Positions 25,620 through 37,775 of a stretch of 64,000 bases of DNA are shown here, one piece after another. Position 1 is the stretch's first letter, and each line of letters opens with the position of its first letter. This DNA comes from Chlorokybus atmophyticus. Its lineage: Eukaryota > Streptophyta > Chlorokybophyceae > Chlorokybales > Chlorokybaceae. The translations under genes were made by a program, and so were the position numbers. The DNA lies in the NCBI GenBank assembly GCA_009103225.1, contig RHPI01000193.1:213058-277057 (forward strand). The letters run 5' to 3'. The notes below the pieces were generated by a model. The model was not told the DNA's origin. It did no database searches and saw nothing but the letters and a program-made list of their open reading frames with translations.

Positions 25620-25994
25620 TTGGTCATCGGAGCTTGAGACCCGGGTTTAATTCCTGCCTTGCACACAAAATTCGTGGTCGTTGTTTCTCGATCCAATAAC
25701 ATCGTAAATGGTCACTTTATAAGTGCCATCATCGATGGGTCGCGACTTGCCTAATGGCAATCGCGCCGAACTGACCAGTTCAGTCGGCGCGGCAGGGTGC
25801 GACCTGCCTATCGCGGCGACGCGACCTGTGGGGCCGGCAGCGGTGCGCTATGCGCGCGTTGACCGGTATAGACCTAAATTTGCCGGTCCTTGGGCGGTGG
25901 GGCCGGTGACCGACCCTAATCGGACCCCTGATATGAGTCCCCTGCTGATGCAAGCCAGCTGCCGAGGACGTTAGCGTTCTTATGTGGGAGGGAA

Positions 25995-26073
25995 TGTAAC
26001 GGGATGGTACATTAAAATACCACAAATCGACCATAAAAGCACCAAGTCTTTTGTGGTCGAGTGGGCTGTGACA
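25995..26073 (+). repeat. TRIM right LTR, 79 bases
   Basis: Preceded by a polypurine tract; begins TGTAACGGGATGG and ends GTGACA. Exactly the same length as the left LTR. Confidence 0.75.
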
Positions 26074-26130
26074 TTCTTCGGCAGCGCTGTCCAGCTGCCG
26101 AGGACGTCAGCGTTTTGACATTGGGGGGAA

Positions 26131-26205
26131 TGTAACGGGAAGGTACATCAAATTACCACAAATCGACCATAAGAGCACCAAGTCTTTTATGGTCGAGTGG
26201 GCTGA
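26131..26205 (+). repeat. Third TRIM LTR copy, truncated
   Basis: Begins TGTAACGGGAAGG after a GGGGGGAA purine run and runs to GGGCTGA, missing only the last few bases. The preceding ~57 bases repeat the end of the TRIM interior (AGCTGCCGAGGACGT), as expected from unequal recombination between elements. Confidence 0.75.
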
Positions 26206-26214
26206 GAAGAAGAA

Positions 26215-26474
26215 TGTCACAACCCACTCGACCACAAAAGACTTCGTGCTTTTATGGTCGATTTGTGGTAATTTGATGTACCATCCCGTTACATTCCCTC
26301 CCACTTAAGAACGCTAACGTCCTCGGCAGCTGGCTCCCATAAGCTGGGGAATCATCCCAGGGGTCCGATTAGCGTCGGTCACCGGTCCCACCACCCAAGG
26401 ACCGGCAAATTTAGGTCCATACCGGTCAACGCGCGCATAGCGCACCGCTGCCGGCCCCACAGGTCGCGTCGAGA
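26215..26474 (-). mobile_element. Inverted partial TRIM copy
   Basis: The segment 26215-26293 is the reverse complement of a complete 79-base LTR. The sequence that follows to about 26474 is the reverse complement of the TRIM interior (compare 25817-25994). With the third LTR it forms a hairpin-capable inverted repeat with a spacer of only about nine bases. Confidence 0.8.
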
Positions 26475-27925
26475 AGCATTGCAAGGACCTTGATGCTGTC
26501 GATGATACAAAAACTCATACAACATGAGTGACCATAAGCCTAACATAACCAATCATGACATGAGAGTGTCGGAAGTGCGTCTCAGGCAAATCATTCCGCA
26601 ACAGCTTCCTTTGTGTGCCCCTTAATCACGTGACCACGCTCTCTGCCGCGTGCGGCCCTAACCTCCGCAATAGGCCGAGCTGTACGGCAATCACACGCAT
26701 CGCATGATTGGCATCACTTAGGCTCGTGCGCCGGTTAGAGCCCCTCCTGTTAAGAATACTCCGCCCTCTGACCTTGGTTGCTGGTACGTAACTCAACCAG
26801 CTACCTCGCCCGCAGCAGTGCAGTTACAGGATGAAATGGAGGTAGAATCACGTTAAATGCTTCTCCCGTGTACGTGCCCTGAGTCCGACATTGTGCCGCG
26901 TGGGATTAGAGTACAACAGTCGCATAAAGGTAGGGTTACAGGCGTAGCACGCACCGCGGCCGGATACCTTTTATGCAACACGTGCGCGAGGCCCTTGCAT
27001 GCTACAACGCGACACGGCTCATGCACCTACACCGCCCAAAACGGAAATCGCAGGCTGAGAGCCTGGGTTCGTGGTTTCACCTAAACCTACAGGTCATATT
27101 GCCTATTGCAACCAGTCATAGGCTTTCCATAAAGCAATGCACTACCCGCCCATGCTTCGGACATGTCCGTGCTGTGCCTTTGTGAGTCAAGGCAATCCAA
27201 TCTGTTGCACACGTAGCTTTTTGGCCTACAAGAACAGTACTGCTGTCCGTGTCTCTGTAACAGAGACTGTAGCGTGCCAGAACTAGCTACAGGCTAGGGC
27301 CAAAACCGCGGATCCCATGAAACCGCAGCAGGTTTCGTTGACATTCCCACGAAAAACTGGTCTTGCTAATGTTTTGCCCCTGCTGCGTGCATGCATGCGT
27401 GTCGTGAAGCATGCTTGCCTGTGCGTGCGATTTCCAGTGAAACCTCAGCTGAGCGCAGTTTGCTCAAACTTCACTGCGAGCTTTAAGCAGCAGCAAAGAG
27501 CAGGCTTAGAGCTAATGCAGCAGTAGGCTTACTGCTTGGCTGCTGGAGTGCTTGGCTTGGTTGCTAAGCTTAGCTTGGAGCCTAGCAAGGTCAGTTGCTG
27601 GGTTGCTGAACAGGCGGCGGCGGAGGAGCGAGGCTTGTGAGCCTGTGTGGCGTGCTCTGCTGTTGTTAGTATTGTCTCGTGTGAAGGCACACTTATGGTT
27701 GTGAGTTTTGCTGTGTGCTTGTGCTGAGCTTGCTGGTGGAGCTGGTAAGGTGCTTCTTGCAGAGGCGGACGCAGTGGTTGCAAGCATGGGTGTGCTTTGC
27801 CTTTGCTAGCTGTTGGCTGTATTGAGCACGTTTCTGTGCTAGACTAGCAGTTGTAGTGTTAGCTGCTGGAGAGACGAGGCTTGCGTTGGGTGGGCGGTCA
27901 GGCCGTTGCCAACCTCCTCGTGGGC
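26475..27925. other. No recognised gene; probable promoter region of the bHLH gene at its right end
   Basis: Frames are short and none shows a known domain. From about 27480 the sequence is rich in CTTGCTGGAG/GCTTAGCTTGG-like imperfect repeats. The last few hundred bases precede the first coding exon of the bHLH gene and probably contain its promoter and 5' leader, but I see no definite box. Confidence 0.45.
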
Positions 27926-30900
27926 ATGGGCCTCCGCGGGGACGTCTTCACGGACGACTTCCTCGACGGCGATGTGGCTCTGCAGGACATGCTGAACTAT
28001 ATTGAGCGTGGGGTACGTAACTCAATCACCCAGCTTGGCTTTCAGGACTTGCCTCACACACGAGAAGCGCACGGACAGCGCAATGCTTGTGCGTGTTTGC
28101 ATGCTGGTTTGAAAGTCCAGTCTACGCCTACTTAGCTGTAGCTGTACGTAGCCACTTTCATCATTGCCTTGGACTTTTGTAGCACTCGAGATTTTATGAT
28201 AACAGCTTGATTACTGAGGGCAGCACTCATGGCTTAGCTTGCTATTCAAGCCATTTTTGGAAAGAGGTGTCTCAAGTTGTGTTGCTGGAAAGGGCGTTTA
28301 TGTAGCAATGCAGCCGTGCTGCTGTTTGCGTGAGTGTGCGTGTTTCGTGTGTGCACACACGGTTGTACACAGTGTGAGCCAGTATTCATCATAAGTACCT
28401 TCATTGCGTCCGCAATGTGTGTCAAACATAGCCACATGCACGGACAGGTGCTGATGTGACAGCAGCTGAGCGTATGCTTCATAGCTAAGCGTCAAGCTCT
28501 GGACACCTACAATGCGTCTTGTCACTAGTATGGTTGCGGGTTATGGGACAGTTTGAGACGCGTTTCTGCTTTGGTTATACTATCAGCTGGCGACCGTTTT
28601 GCCTTCAAACGGTCGCCAGCTGATAGTATACAGTACGCTGACGAAGTACAGCTGTACTGCATGCATGTATTAACAGGGCTTGCCTACAGCTGAGTACAGT
28701 TGTCCTGGTTTCTTGCGGCTCGTGCGTGACGTCAGAAGTTCAGCTCAACACCATGGCTATAGCCCTCTGACTCATGCACATAGTTTACTCCGCTGCAAGT
28801 GCACATGTGCGCAGCTTTTCAGTGCTAGTGTCAAGCTGAGGCACGGGTCAGCAGCTATGACGCTGGAGTCATGGGTGGGTTTGCTTGACTTGGCTTCTCT
28901 GTGGGATGAGCAGGATGGACGCACTGACGATCTCAGCTCAAACCCACTCTCTGCTGTTCTGCGTGGAGTTGCTGGGCTCAACAGCACCAGCAGCATCACC
29001 ACCGCCGCCAACATCAACAACAACCACAACAACCACAACAACAACAGTGGCTTGGTGCTTCCTTCCATCTCTGCATCCCCCTCCACCGTCATCAACATGC
29101 CCTCTTTGCCCCTCTTGGAAACCCGCAACCATCAACAAGGTCCGTACACTCTGGTCTCAATCGTTACGATTGATATGTATAACACAGCTGACTTACTGAT
29201 AAAAGTTTTGCAATAAGACTTGTCAAGTACCACTAACATGTGGCTGTCTGCAGTGCATATTGTGCCTGCACCGTTCAGCACGCAAGTCACACTGAAGCAA
29301 GAGACAGTGCAGGTACACAAGTCTAGCTACCAACATGTGCTTGTAAGAACTCGTTGTCGTAGAAACTTCTCAGGTGCACTGTTGCAGCCTCTGATGGAAG
29401 TGTTGCTTGCAGTACCTCCCTGAGCGGAGCCATAACCAACTGTTTGAGAACTGGCCTGTGGCAAAAAGTGAGCAGACAGCCACTTCCAACATAGACTCTG
29501 TCCAAACACCGACTGCTGGTGAGCACTAACCTCTCATTTAAGTGTCATGCACTTCAGTATGGAGACTTACAACTGGCATGGCTGATGAAGCAACAGAGTA
29601 ACAATGATTTTGCCATCTGCTACAGGCTCTTCCAAGACAAAGAGAGGGAAGAAGCGCGCACTCTCCACATTGCAACCTTTGGTACGCATTCACTGCTGCA
29701 TGCAACATATCTTGATGTACGTCCTGCATGTGCCCGTTTCATAGCCATAGCAACAGTCTATAGACCAGCTTCAAGCACAGTCCTGTTGTTGGTGACATGA
29801 GTCAGTCAGTTAACTGTGTGTTGCCAACAGTTTGTGACTGTTACTGTTGGCAACCAAACTGTTCCTAAGCTTGCTGCGCTCTGCATTTAGCGCAACAAGC
29901 TTGCACATGTCGTTGCCCCAAGCATGCTTTGCCGCCACACACATCTTCTCTTTGTCAAAAGCAGCGAGCGGTACAACATGCAAACCCAACTCATACTCCG
30001 CCCCCCGCCCCCGCCCCCGCACTCACACTCGCATTCCCACCCGTCCAGCGAGTCAACAACAATGCAGTTGCATCTGCTTCAATCGCTGCAACTCGGCCGC
30101 CCGGTCACACTGCGCCCGTGCGTCGTGTGCGCGTGCGCCAAGCTAGGGAGACCGCCGAAGCCGAACGGGTAATGACAAACAAGTCATATGTGCACGTGCG
30201 TGCGTGCATGCGTGCGTGCGTGGTCATATGATTCCAATTTTCTTCAAGTCTTCCACCAAATTCCAAACCAACCGGTAACTAGGATATAGTATAGGCGGCC
30301 CGTTCGAGCATTTTCCCTGTTGTTCTGTCCAGTTGCGTCTGTTGTACACACACAGTCTATTTGCCAGCTGTAGTGAGTCTCCTACTTCTGGGCGAGTGCG
30401 TGAGTGGTATTAGATGCAGGGTTTCATGCAATCCTATTACCCTCAAGTACCCTCCAAGCTAAGTCGAAGCGGCGCATGTATTCAAGTTACAAATGACAGT
30501 GCTGCGGCCGATCGGGTAAGTTGGCCCCTTTTGCAACAACACATACACACTTTTTGCGCGCGCTTAACTTCGCGCCCGCCTCGCTACGCGTGTATCATCA
30601 TCGCCATCCACCTGGATGGCCACGCCTCCGCCCTACGCTTGTGATGTTGTCCCCATCTGTTTACCATTGTATGATGTTTGTGTTGGAGGATCTGCGGCTG
30701 TCATTTGCATCCTGCTGTGCGACTCACTCACACAACCCACGGCGCTGCAGAAGAGGCGCACGCGCATGAACGAGCGGTTTGAGAAGTTGCGGCATCTTGT
30801 CCCCAACGGCAGCAAGGTATGTTGATGTGTGACTCATGCAGAGATGATTAATGCTTGTTGTGTTGGCTAACAGCGAACACCTCACGCTCTGCAGCAATCC

Positions 30901-31961
30901 AAGGCAGCAGTGCTGGGAGCAGTCATCGAGTACGTGAGGCAATTGCAAAAGCTATCTGCAACGGTATGTTGTCATATGCATTCATCAAGAGTTGCCAAAC
31001 ATCATTAACTTCACACTTCTGACCTGTGTGTGCGCTCTCAGCTTGATAAGCGTGACGTTGCGGAGCCCAACAGTCCGTGCAGCGGCGAGTCCTCAGACAC
31101 ACCCTCAGACTCAGTGCGTATCTATAACCACATAACCAACACCACTGCATTGCACCAATTGTTGCTGATGTGTTTGTGCATCATAATGTCAAACAGGTGT
31201 CGAGACCCAACTCGGATGGCGAGTGTGGACACGAGCGGATGCGTCGCACCGACAGCATGGTGTCCTTTACAGAAGACATTCTGCCAACCGGAGAAGAGGT
31301 CCACATACGTGACAAGGGTGACAAAGTGCTCATTGGGGTAAGCATGTTGCTGATCACAAGCACATTATACGTATTACTTGTTATGCTGTATGACTTTACT
31401 CAATGCCACTCACTCTGGTTTTCTGTACCATCATCAGATACACTGCAAGAACAGGCGCGGGCTCTCGCATGACATCCTACAAGTCATGCACGACCTTCAT
31501 CTGCAGGTACAAGTTGTTATGCACAATGACAGAGAATCCAAGCAAACCACCACGTGATTGTTAGTGACACCGTTTTGCTATGTAACTACAGGTGCTGCAT
31601 GGCCACATGAAGACTCAAGACGACATGCTGCAGCACTCCTTCTATGTCAAGGTACATTGCAAGTGTTGACACTGAGCACTCACACACATAGCAACATACA
31701 CACATGCACGCGCACACGCACACATGCAAGCCAACAACATCTCCTGCGCAGGTGACACAGGGCGAGTTGTCGCATGAAGACATGCAGAAGGCCCTCGACG
31801 CCGTGGTGAAGTTCGACGCGATGCACGCCAAGAGCGATGCTAAAGAGAGCAAAGCTAGCTCTCCCAAACACGCCACTACGTGCGCCAACACTGCCACGGC
31901 AATGGCACAGACCCAAAGCATCTGCGCAACGCTGTCCGGCAACACCACCGCATGTGCATAA
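27926..31961 (+). CDS. bHLH transcription factor with C-terminal ACT-like domain
   Basis: Exons join in phase: 27926-28012, 28815-29139, 29254-29312, 29413-29518, 29626-29681, 29965-30168, 30751-30816, 30895-30963, 31042-31113, 31197-31337, 31438-31506, 31592-31651, 31752-31961, about 507 residues. The early exons are acidic and contain an Asn/His run. A basic segment (KTKRGKKR) is followed by a proline-rich stretch. The basic region ETAEAERKRRTRMNERF aligns with plant MYC-type factors; the Glu that contacts the E-box and the following Arg are kept, the His is Thr. Helix-loop-helix follows (LRHLVPNGSKQSKAAVLGAVIEYV split across exons). After an acidic linker comes a segment like GIHCKNRRGLSHDILQVM, typical of the ACT-like fold that mediates dimerisation in plant bHLH proteins. 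A second candidate exon for the basic region lies at 30420-30515. The first exon is the least certain; translation could begin at 28857. Confidence 0.8.
28576..28630. repeat. Perfect 24-base inverted repeat with 7-base loop
   Basis: Arms 28576-28599 and 28607-28630 are exact reverse complements starting TATACTATCAGC, with loop TGCCTTC. As RNA this would be a very stable hairpin. It sits in the first intron of the bHLH gene model, or in the promoter if translation starts at 28857. It is too long to be a simple intrinsic terminator and there is no U run after it. Confidence 0.9.
30420..30515 (+). other. Candidate alternative exon of the bHLH gene
   Basis: The stretch has an acceptor (GCAG or the TAG just before it), an open phase-0 frame and a good donor (CGG|GTAAGT). 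It ends in NDSAAADR, which aligns with the same half of the basic region as the ETAEAER end of the exon at 29965-30168. Both ends are phase 0 and both can be joined to the KRRTRMNERF exon. It might replace the upstream exon, be added after it, or be a chance open frame. Confidence 0.4.
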
Positions 31962-33612
<1,651 letters not shown>

Positions 33613-34909
33613 TTCGTGTCAACATTTTTATGCTTACATAGCATGAGTGCTTGCGCACAAAGGTTGCTTTGAAGCTCGCATCGGACACATGCTTAATATG
33701 AAGGGAGGCGCGTCATGTATGTAATCATGTCTTCTAGCGCGAAGTTGGGGCAAGTTGGTTGAAATAATTGCGATACTACACTACATGGCCACCATATAAA
33801 GTTGTTAAACTGAATGCTATAAAAATGCATAAAGGCCCGCATAGCACCATTTGTTCATAAAGAAACTCTGCTTGCAAGCTTTCAGCAAAGAAGATTGCAA
33901 GAACGTAAGGCTTCAAAGGTTGGAGCATTGAGTATGAATTGCACATATTCGCTATTTCCCTCGGGGGCATGCCTTCATGTCATATCAATAAATGCGCGCT
34001 ATGTGGCATGCGTCAACAAATCATGTCATATGCTTATCCCACATTCAACACGAGTAATACGATTGTCTTACGGAGCTTTACTTATTGTAGTGTAAGTTTG
34101 TAATAAGGCCTACTTTGCAAAGTACACAGCAGTTTTGATGTGCATATCATATATAACGGATAACGTGGCGTATATGCGCATGCACTCATTAAATGATGCA
34201 TTTGTTCATGACGAGGTTATAAAGGTTTACGCATTCGTTACTAGTTTGCTAAGTCATAATAGAGGTCTGCATTGTGTGCTTTCACGCATACCAACTTAAT
34301 ATATATCTTGAAAGTCCCTTTTGTTATATGCAAACTTCCGTGGCCATTTATGATTTTATATATGATTTTATGTATGTATATAAAATATTCTGTAATATAA
34401 TGCCCCGCCATATGTATAATGTTGTATAGAACATAATATATTGCATATGTATATGTATATATGATTTTATAAGACGACCCAAAATACACGTTCTGCCACA
34501 GTGCCACATATATGACGTAATAACAATATGTATACACTGCCTCGAGTGGTAATCTTGGGCATTCATAAAGCGCCTCAGCAACTGCTAACAATGCTCACTT
34601 ATCTTTGTGGGTTGTAGAAAAATGCAAAATGACAATTAACACGTACATGAAGTCCAGTAGGATGCATGTGAACTCACGACGTTAGGGTAGGTCAAGTAGG
34701 CCTCGACTTTCGAACAACGTTGCAACGCACACAGTGGGACCAAACATCCATATCATCCACATCATCCAATCCCGCTGTTATCATGCGCATTGGCATTGAA
34801 CCTGCTCCACCGTGCAGGAGCTCGGCCTTTTCTTGCATTGCCTCGGAGTGCTTTAAAGCATTGAAACACATTGCTCGTCGTCGTTGTCGTCGTCGGCGGC
34901 GGCGGCATC
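33613..34909. other. AT-rich spacer and upstream region of the phytocyanin gene
   Basis: The part from about 34280 to 34480 is very AT-rich with TATATGATTTTATA-like repeats. No protein or RNA gene is recognisable. The last ~200 bases are GC-richer and probably contain the promoter and leader of the next gene; a CGTCGT run lies directly before its ATG. Confidence 0.5.
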
Positions 34910-37072
34910 ATGCATTCGCCCATCTCCATGCCGCTACTGTCTCTGCTGCTGCTGCTTGCCGGCGCCGTCAGCAACGCGCTGGCGACTACGTGGGTCGTCG
35001 GACAGGTCAGCAGCCAGAGAGATAGAGTCACAGTCATGCTGGTCATGGTTTTGGTTACTATCATGGGTCATAGTCATGGTCATGGTCATGGTCATGGTCA
35101 TACTTATGGTCATCGTCACAGCTAGACTTGTAGTCAAGGTTTAGATACTGTTACGGTACTTGCTAGTACTAGTCTTAGTTCCAGCCATAGTTCTAGCCAT
35201 ACTGATAGTCCTAGTCCTAGTCACAGTCGTTGACACAGTCTTAGTTACAGTCATCCGTCCTTCTTCACATGGCCATTGTAATGCTGCGTGTACGCACGTA
35301 CGTATATGCATGTCTTTGTCTGTGGTGACCTCAAGTGCTTGTGTGCTGAGTGTGTGCTGCAAAGGGTGCTGGCGCCAGCGAGCAATGGGACTTTGGCGTG
35401 AATTTCGTCCAGTGGGCACGCGGGAAGACCTTCCATGACGGGGACTCATTGGGTAAGCACCGCAACTGAAGTTGATATTGTACACACGCACATCCACACA
35501 CACCCACATATGCAGTGTTCAAGTACCCTGCCTTCTCCCACGACGTGTGGCGCTTCCCCTCCGCGTCCGCCTTCGCCGCATGCGACTTCACCAAAGCGCG
35601 ACAGGTTGCAACGGTGCAAGCGGGGCAAGGAGGGGGATTTGTGTACCACTTGAATGAAGGAGGAGGTAAATGTGTGTGTGTGTGTGGGTGTGTGTGTTGG
35701 AGAGTTGTGTGGGGCAGAGTGTGTGATAAGATTGCTTGGTTGTAGGGAAGACGTACTGGTTTGGGTGCAGTTTGGAGTTTGGGGGCCACTGCCGGAACGG
35801 CTTGAAGGTATGTCATTCTCACCAACACGACACACAACTATGAATAATGTGTGTTGATATGTGGGTCCGTCGCAAAGGATGACAGGCAGAAGTAAATATG
35901 ACAACATCAGTTTTGCGACTAAGTGATGTGCAAGCTATGATGCCATAGTATGTACTATTGGATGCAAGTATACGCCATGATCTATGCATACGATGCAATG
36001 TGTTGCTAACAATAGTGTTATGACCAGTGCAATACAGCTTGTAACAGTGCACCACAACAGGTTCAAGTGACAACAACCACAAACACAAGTCCCCCCCCGC
36101 CGGCGTGTAAAAGCCGTTGGAGCGGAGTTGTGGCAGGATTGGCTGTCGCCTTTGCGGGCGGCAACTTCGCCAATGGGGCTACAACTTACGGGTGAGAGAG
36201 AGGGCTGTGTATGTGTATTCCACTAAGACACGTCGCGTGCAGCTGGTTTCGCGTGTTGGTAAGAGTGCATGCATGCGCATGCACAAGCACACCCACATGC
36301 ACACGCACGCACACTCGCTCAATTATGCAGGCACATGCACGTGGACGCGCAAGTGCACGAACACATACACATGGACACCTGCACACCTGCACTTGCATGG
36401 GTGGGCCCGCGCATGCACATACAGACAAACGTCGGTCTGCATGTGTGTGCATGCATGCATGCATGTGTCATACGCATATATGTTCAGATGTGTATACACG
36501 CGTACATGTGCATACTTACATATATGTGTGTTCGTAGCTTCACAGTCACTGCACGCAGCCTGAAGTACTTCGCCATACAGGTGATTCTATTGCATGTAAC
36601 TCCTACACATGTCTACCGCTTCCACCGTTTTCCTTCTGACCCTTGTCTCCTCACAATTCCCATTACAGTTCCCGCCAACTTCATGCAATGTCCAAGTGGT
36701 GAGGTACGGTCCGCGCCCCTCTGGCCGGCCTTCCCCAGGAAGCATCAAAGTCATCGGCGGGTATCGCTATTTCATGTGGAACTACGGTTGGACTGACTCG
36801 GGCCACACGCGATCCGTCACATACCAGGCAATGACGCTGTGTGTGTGCGTGCGCACGTGCGTGTATGCGTGTTTGCGCATATTTGTGCATGTGTGCGCAA
36901 TGGCGAAGTGGAAAGTTCATGGCATGGTGCTGCTGCTCAAGCATTTCCAATGCAGGTCGTGGTGAAGGGCCGGTTCAAAGTAGGTTCAAGGAGGTTCCTA
37001 CTAGCATCGAACAGTGTTCAAGGCGGGAGGCAGATTGCAGGGAGCGGCCTTTGCGGCCCGAGCTCATGCTGA
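34910..37072 (+). CDS. Secreted phytocyanin-like cupredoxin with an unassigned C-terminal domain
   Basis: Eight exons join in phase: 34910-35005, 35365-35452, 35516-35665, 35746-35807, 36061-36191, 36538-36580, 36669-36827, 36956-37072, about 281 residues. Residues 1-25 are a signal peptide (LLSLLLLLAGAVSNALA). A phytocyanin domain follows: TTWVVG, then WDFGVNFVQWARGKTFHDGD, VFKYPAFSHDV and YWFGCSLEFGGHCRNGLK. The copper ligands His, Cys and His are present, and the disulphide cysteines (AAC and GHC) are in place, but the usual fourth ligand Met/Gln is Leu. A Thr/Pro linker (TTTTNTSPPPPAC) leads to about 110 residues I do not recognise, rich in aromatic residues and Cys. Phytocyanins are extracellular electron carriers or cell-wall proteins. 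The seventh intron has a GC donor. Intron 1 holds a TAGTCA-type repeat, intron 5 a long alternating purine-pyrimidine tract. Confidence 0.8.
35030..35260 (+). repeat. Degenerate hexamer repeat in phytocyanin intron 1
   Basis: Units like GGTCAT, AGTCAC and TAGTCC recur in six-base register, starting as nearly pure TGGTCA and drifting to variants. It lies wholly within the intron. Confidence 0.75.
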
Positions 37073-37775
37073 TTACCACAGACACAATTTTGGATATGTA
37101 CAAACTACTCCTCACTAGCTCTAGCAATATACGAAAATAGACCAGATACATATACTTTACGGGATGCATCTACCGAGGTACATAGGTAGTTGTGTGGTGT
37201 TGCGATACAATGGTACATATATGGTCAATTATGCTGATATATGGATGTTGCGAGGCGTGTGTTAGTTTGCAGCGAGGGGTTTGAGCCGTGCCCTGCCTTT
37301 GCTGTGACTGTTTGCATTGTATGTTGACCTTGATAAGACGTGCATTTTGCATTGCCTGTCTGCAGTGAAGTGCGAGGTGCATTGCACGCATGCATCCTTA
37401 CTAACATCATAACGGTGAAGTGCACAACAGATGTTGCTCTGATATGTGAAAGAACACAAGCACACTAGTAAGACTGCACTACCACAGACATGGACATGGA
37501 CATGGACACACAGAGCAACACAAAAGTATGAGTGACTGCTTATGCCCGATCGCACAACATAGAAAGAGTTTGCGCGGCGTCTTGGTAACCCAGAAACATG
37601 GTTGCCAACAGAACGAGCTACCAAGAACTCTGCAATCACAGCTGCATGCATGCCGTATCATGGAGCCAAACAATCCCAACAACTGCGCGGTGATGACATG
37701 CAAGGCGCCACACAACCAATGCGGACACAGTGGGAGAAAAGCAATTGTATTACATGAAACAAGCAGTCGATTGTT
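37073..37775. other. Spacer between two convergent genes
   Basis: The region separates the 3' ends of the phytocyanin gene (+) and the eS17 gene (-) and should hold both 3' untranslated regions. No further gene or structure is visible. Confidence 0.5.

Larger units (their letters stand above)
25541..26073 (+). mobile_element. TRIM-like miniature LTR retrotransposon
   Basis: Two 79-base direct repeats (25541-25619 and 25995-26073) both start TGTAACGG and end GTGACA, giving TG...CA termini. One base after the left repeat lies TGGTCATCGGAGCTTGAG, a primer-binding-site-like sequence. Directly before the right repeat is the purine run GTGGGAGGGAA. The 375-base interior has no coding capacity. These are the defining traits of terminal-repeat retrotransposons in miniature, which move with enzymes from full-length elements. 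No target-site duplication is visible, consistent with later rearrangement. Confidence 0.75.

Noticed and set aside
25615-25660. Possible tRNA gene because of a GGGTTTAATTCC T-loop-like segment
   Set aside because: No acceptor stem, D arm or anticodon arm can be paired; the position after a 79-base LTR fits a primer-binding site better.
34934-35144. Met/Thr/His repeat frames (for example repeated MTMT)
   Set aside because: They come from the hexamer repeat in phytocyanin intron 1, and the exons on both sides join in phase without it.
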